DNA of 64,000 bases from Vacuolonema iberomarrocanum LEGE 07170 (GTDB lineage Bacteria > Cyanobacteriota > Cyanobacteriia > Elainellales > Elainellaceae). The DNA lies in the NCBI GenBank assembly GCA_015207365.1, contig JADEXA010000039.1, positions 1-64,000 on the forward strand, in the 5' to 3' direction. Positions 62,801 through 64,000 of the stretch are shown here, piece by piece (positions within the stretch are counted from its first letter, which is position 1; the number at the start of each line of letters is the position of its first letter). The notes below the pieces were generated by a model. That model saw only the letters and a program-made list of their open reading frames with translations, did no database searches and had not been told where the DNA came from. The translations under genes and the position numbers were made by a program.

Positions 62801-64000
62801 GATTCATCTGTCCGTGACGCAACCTTGAGCACAGGGCCGTTTGCTGGCTCGTATGGGCCTTCTCTCAATCCAGTGACAGGCTGTCGAGGCATGCGGGAGG
62901 CTCCCGGCATCTCGGGCGACTCCATTCGTTATCTCTGCTCCTGGCGTCCGCGCTATCCGGCCCTTTACAGCATTTTCCCATCTCCTGATTTGGGCGGCGT
63001 AGTTGGCCGCAACCAGCATGGCGATATCAATGAGCCAGAGGCCGACGAGGGTCGGAACTTTACCCGCGATCGTGTCGATAGTGATGATCCGCAAGCTCGT
63101 GCCTACATCGGTCGGGCTAACGTGAATGGTAACTATCAATACCAAGCGCTCACCGAAGCGCAGGTAGAACAGATTGTTTCTTTTCCTCGTCCCATCAATG
63201 CCGCAGCATGGCGCTTGCCTGTTGCTACTGGTGTAGCTTCGGCAAATGGTACACCCAATAATAGTGATGACACCCTCATCAAAGTTTGTGAGGACGATGT
63301 CTGTTTACTCGGTAGCTCAGGCGAACGAACGCGCCCAGGGGAGGATTACTGGCGGCTCCCCTTCAAGGATGCAGGCATGTTCAATGGTCGTGAAATGCTT
63401 GCTGTCCGAGCTCTAGATGTCAATATTGACTTCCTCCGTGGGCAGAACAAGTCTCTGGGAGGAGGCGATCTTTGGCTACCACTGTCAGGGGTTGTCTACG
63501 CGTTCCGTGAAGATGCGGTTTCAGAACTCAACATTGTCCGTCCCACGACAGCGTCATGGGCGGCCTGCAATACGGAAGTGGATCTGCGGACAACCAACGC
63601 CTGCCAGATGCTGACAAACCGAAGTGCTGCGAGTTCTCAGGATCCCCCTCTGAATGCGACTAACCGTATTTCTCCAAAGCCGGTTGACTACTTCCCCGAT
63701 CCGGATCGCCGCCCTCATGCGTTCCGTCTTCAAAATGGTGAGCGGGTGAATCGCCCCGGTGATGAGGGGCGTGGGTTGTCTTTCATCACCGACAACGCCG
63801 TCTATGTGAAAGGTAATTTCAACCTGCACAACAGAGCGGTCGGCCCGGAAGAGGAGTTCAACGAAGCCCTGCAAGCCAACTTTGGCAACTTCTATGGTCG
63901 CAACAATCTCAACCCAGATTTTGCTCGTCCGGCGACCGACAGCTGGCGACCTAGCGAAATCCTGGCTGATGCTGTGTCTATCCTCTCCGATAGATTCTGC
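59858..64000 (+). CDS. hpsA: Hormogonium polysaccharide biosynthesis protein HpsA (3' end outside window)
   Basis: 1381 codons from the ATG at 59858, open to the right edge. AGGAAGG lies 5 bp upstream. Residues 1-45 are basic, then SRAGFVLPTTILLVMVVLLT (48 on) is a prepilin-like hydrophobic helix, with AG|F at the cleavage position but Thr instead of Glu at +5. The long extracellular part has HpsA features: ERQQRVIYNAATPAVDRARS (partial), WNGAMHTEGSLMLGN, FEGMRLIVGQRLELG and ITDNAVYVKGNFN. Known HpsA is required for hormogonium polysaccharide secretion and gliding in Nostoc and other filamentous cyanobacteria. The hps partners are expected to the right. Confidence 0.9.
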   Translation, partial: MSTRKLYRAIQTSTAQILKAVKNLTRSLVHWLLRTLLMMGRQPRLSRAGFVLPTTILLVMVVLLTVGAIVFRTYTRTTETITERQQRVIYNAATPAVDRARSKLSFLFDSESDPRYPGGVPSENVLMGMMLNGATIDGAVIGPHPRGADPYTFEDETRIDIGTSYAGDANADNAWSYRADTDGDGTEDATVVYSIAMRLDEDDLADTTQANLGTRAQEMLVRNTPLSISNQGNPLCAGAGAVVPQQGWLPPAGNSAVLLKNFQVDAYVLPDRDNLPVSTLEMQLDRQLDRGNKWGAWFRYDLEIFPGPQFNWNGAMHTEGSLMLGNGSFRGYMISDPDSCLYTKDASEISIAQYGVRPDDGQGPIPEFQGQFLNGFTGRTTWDGRAHEFDLWDGAGQNPIQGVDLNRGNDSVNEGAFNPVDYAIDPVIMFTRGASAHRNPDVFGTRREDWADTDFAENRLITPNEPVDVPYVDDTYRADNRYGPKPQYTSELTVDGSIGERIPDSETELVGNAPAAGGDSGDLGLDGYWERRARFEGMRLIVGQRLELGDPAGWGGPVLANTGDNTRDLVREALRPFATPSALVPTNGCRDYNNEANAANNARCEEARQRRSLWDNLSAVQAMVVYHASQDGPTNLDLPVACMASTVHPGTAGTLDNSSTFQDLAYGLSAPAVGDAFRDAISGTRDDYQDGAGGSVPIISDFLRGRGTNGWEYEFRPRYVNDYDNPNSPLRVALDNLAHFAGDPNGGAPSFEPVQSNRLVHPLPSLSMYGDFSILRRVLASLDAGTYTYATLPPADKATLNSSTCMLGMLAYNLDYLAKFQPEQLPVGLMGTAYPTVRLERDARTNNVAEYYTGLRGVIRALINSDDGTGPVGLLTPLGLVPGIHDNNLNNNIDIGGGTNPEYIGAGLNDTTGRVNQPQTYVRLLERWRDALPPMPATEEIGTTGVRYNREQMNTFIALAQLIINKEQVARDRVWGFYGSADSSVRDATLSTGPFAGSYGPSLNPVTGCRGMREAPGISGDSIRYLCSWRPRYPALYSIFPSPDLGGVVGRNQHGDINEPEADEGRNFTRDRVDSDDPQARAYIGRANVNGNYQYQALTEAQVEQIVSFPRPINAAAWRLPVATGVASANGTPNNSDDTLIKVCEDDVCLLGSSGERTRPGEDYWRLPFKDAGMFNGREMLAVRALDVNIDFLRGQNKSLGGGDLWLPLSGVVYAFREDAVSELNIVRPTTASWAACNTEVDLRTTNACQMLTNRSAASSQDPPLNATNRISPKPVDYFPDPDRRPHAFRLQNGERVNRPGDEGRGLSFITDNAVYVKGNFNLHNRAVGPEEEFNEALQANFGNFYGRNNLNPDFARPATDSWRPSEILADAVSILSDRFC

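Overview
The window comes from a cyanobacterium, probably a filamentous one. The HIP1 octamer GCGATCGC recurs throughout, and there are genes for photosystem I subunit PsaX, a CpcS/CpeS-type phycobiliprotein lyase, DUF2811, DUF3747 and DUF2721 proteins, and the hormogonium polysaccharide protein HpsA. I cannot name the genus. No tRNA, rRNA or CRISPR array was recognised.

Layout. 1-0.4 kb: N-terminus of an IS630-type transposase running off the left edge, next to an AT-rich orphan ORF. 1.6-19.7 kb: surface and envelope genes: a 1787-residue DUF4347/Calx-beta/tandem-95/RTX adhesin, a Ctp-type protease, a DUF2721 membrane protein, an HDAC-fold deacetylase, a DUF6816-like exported protein, a two-partner-secretion/CHAT protease fusion, a cell wall amidase and a PhyH-type dioxygenase. 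19.9-26.9 kb: pentapeptide protein, phycobiliprotein lyase translationally coupled to an HEXXH protein, metallophosphoesterase, SDR, GNAT, SepF and small unknowns. 27.2-30.8 kb: ureG and ureF split by a repeat-filled spacer, psaX (30 codons) and a TetR regulator. 31-42.5 kb: Uma2 nuclease, class A beta-lactamase-like hydrolase, NlpC/P60 endopeptidase, GT2-TPR protein, DUF2927 and DUF3747 exported proteins, a WYYPNGR-repeat protein, folate and glutamine-amidotransferase-like enzymes and a GIY-YIG-type protein. 42.6-49.6 kb: a run of seven minus-strand genes (ychF, an exported protein, pip, a small unknown, accD, DUF2007, pilD). 49.6-50.9 kb: a gene-free region with a cluster of DnaA-box-like sequences. 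50.9-64 kb: mostly plus-strand genes (DUF2811, hemJ, a GT2 likely to be the monoglucosyldiacylglycerol synthase, arsR-type regulator, htpG, rpmB, hpsA), with rph on the minus strand.

The most unusual content lies between the genes. At least six families of roughly 90-110 bp palindromic elements (called A, A', B, C, D, E/F here) are scattered over the window. They have terminal inverted repeats, long internal hairpins and arms whose differences are matched on the opposite arm. Two D copies are inserted inside other elements with what look like TA duplications, and their TATAGCG ends match the sequence next to the IS630-type transposase at the left edge. Every convergent gene pair with a gap of 46 bp or more carries one of these palindromes. 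The second highlight is the oriC-like region near 50.3 kb, where local gene orientation flips from leftward to rightward.
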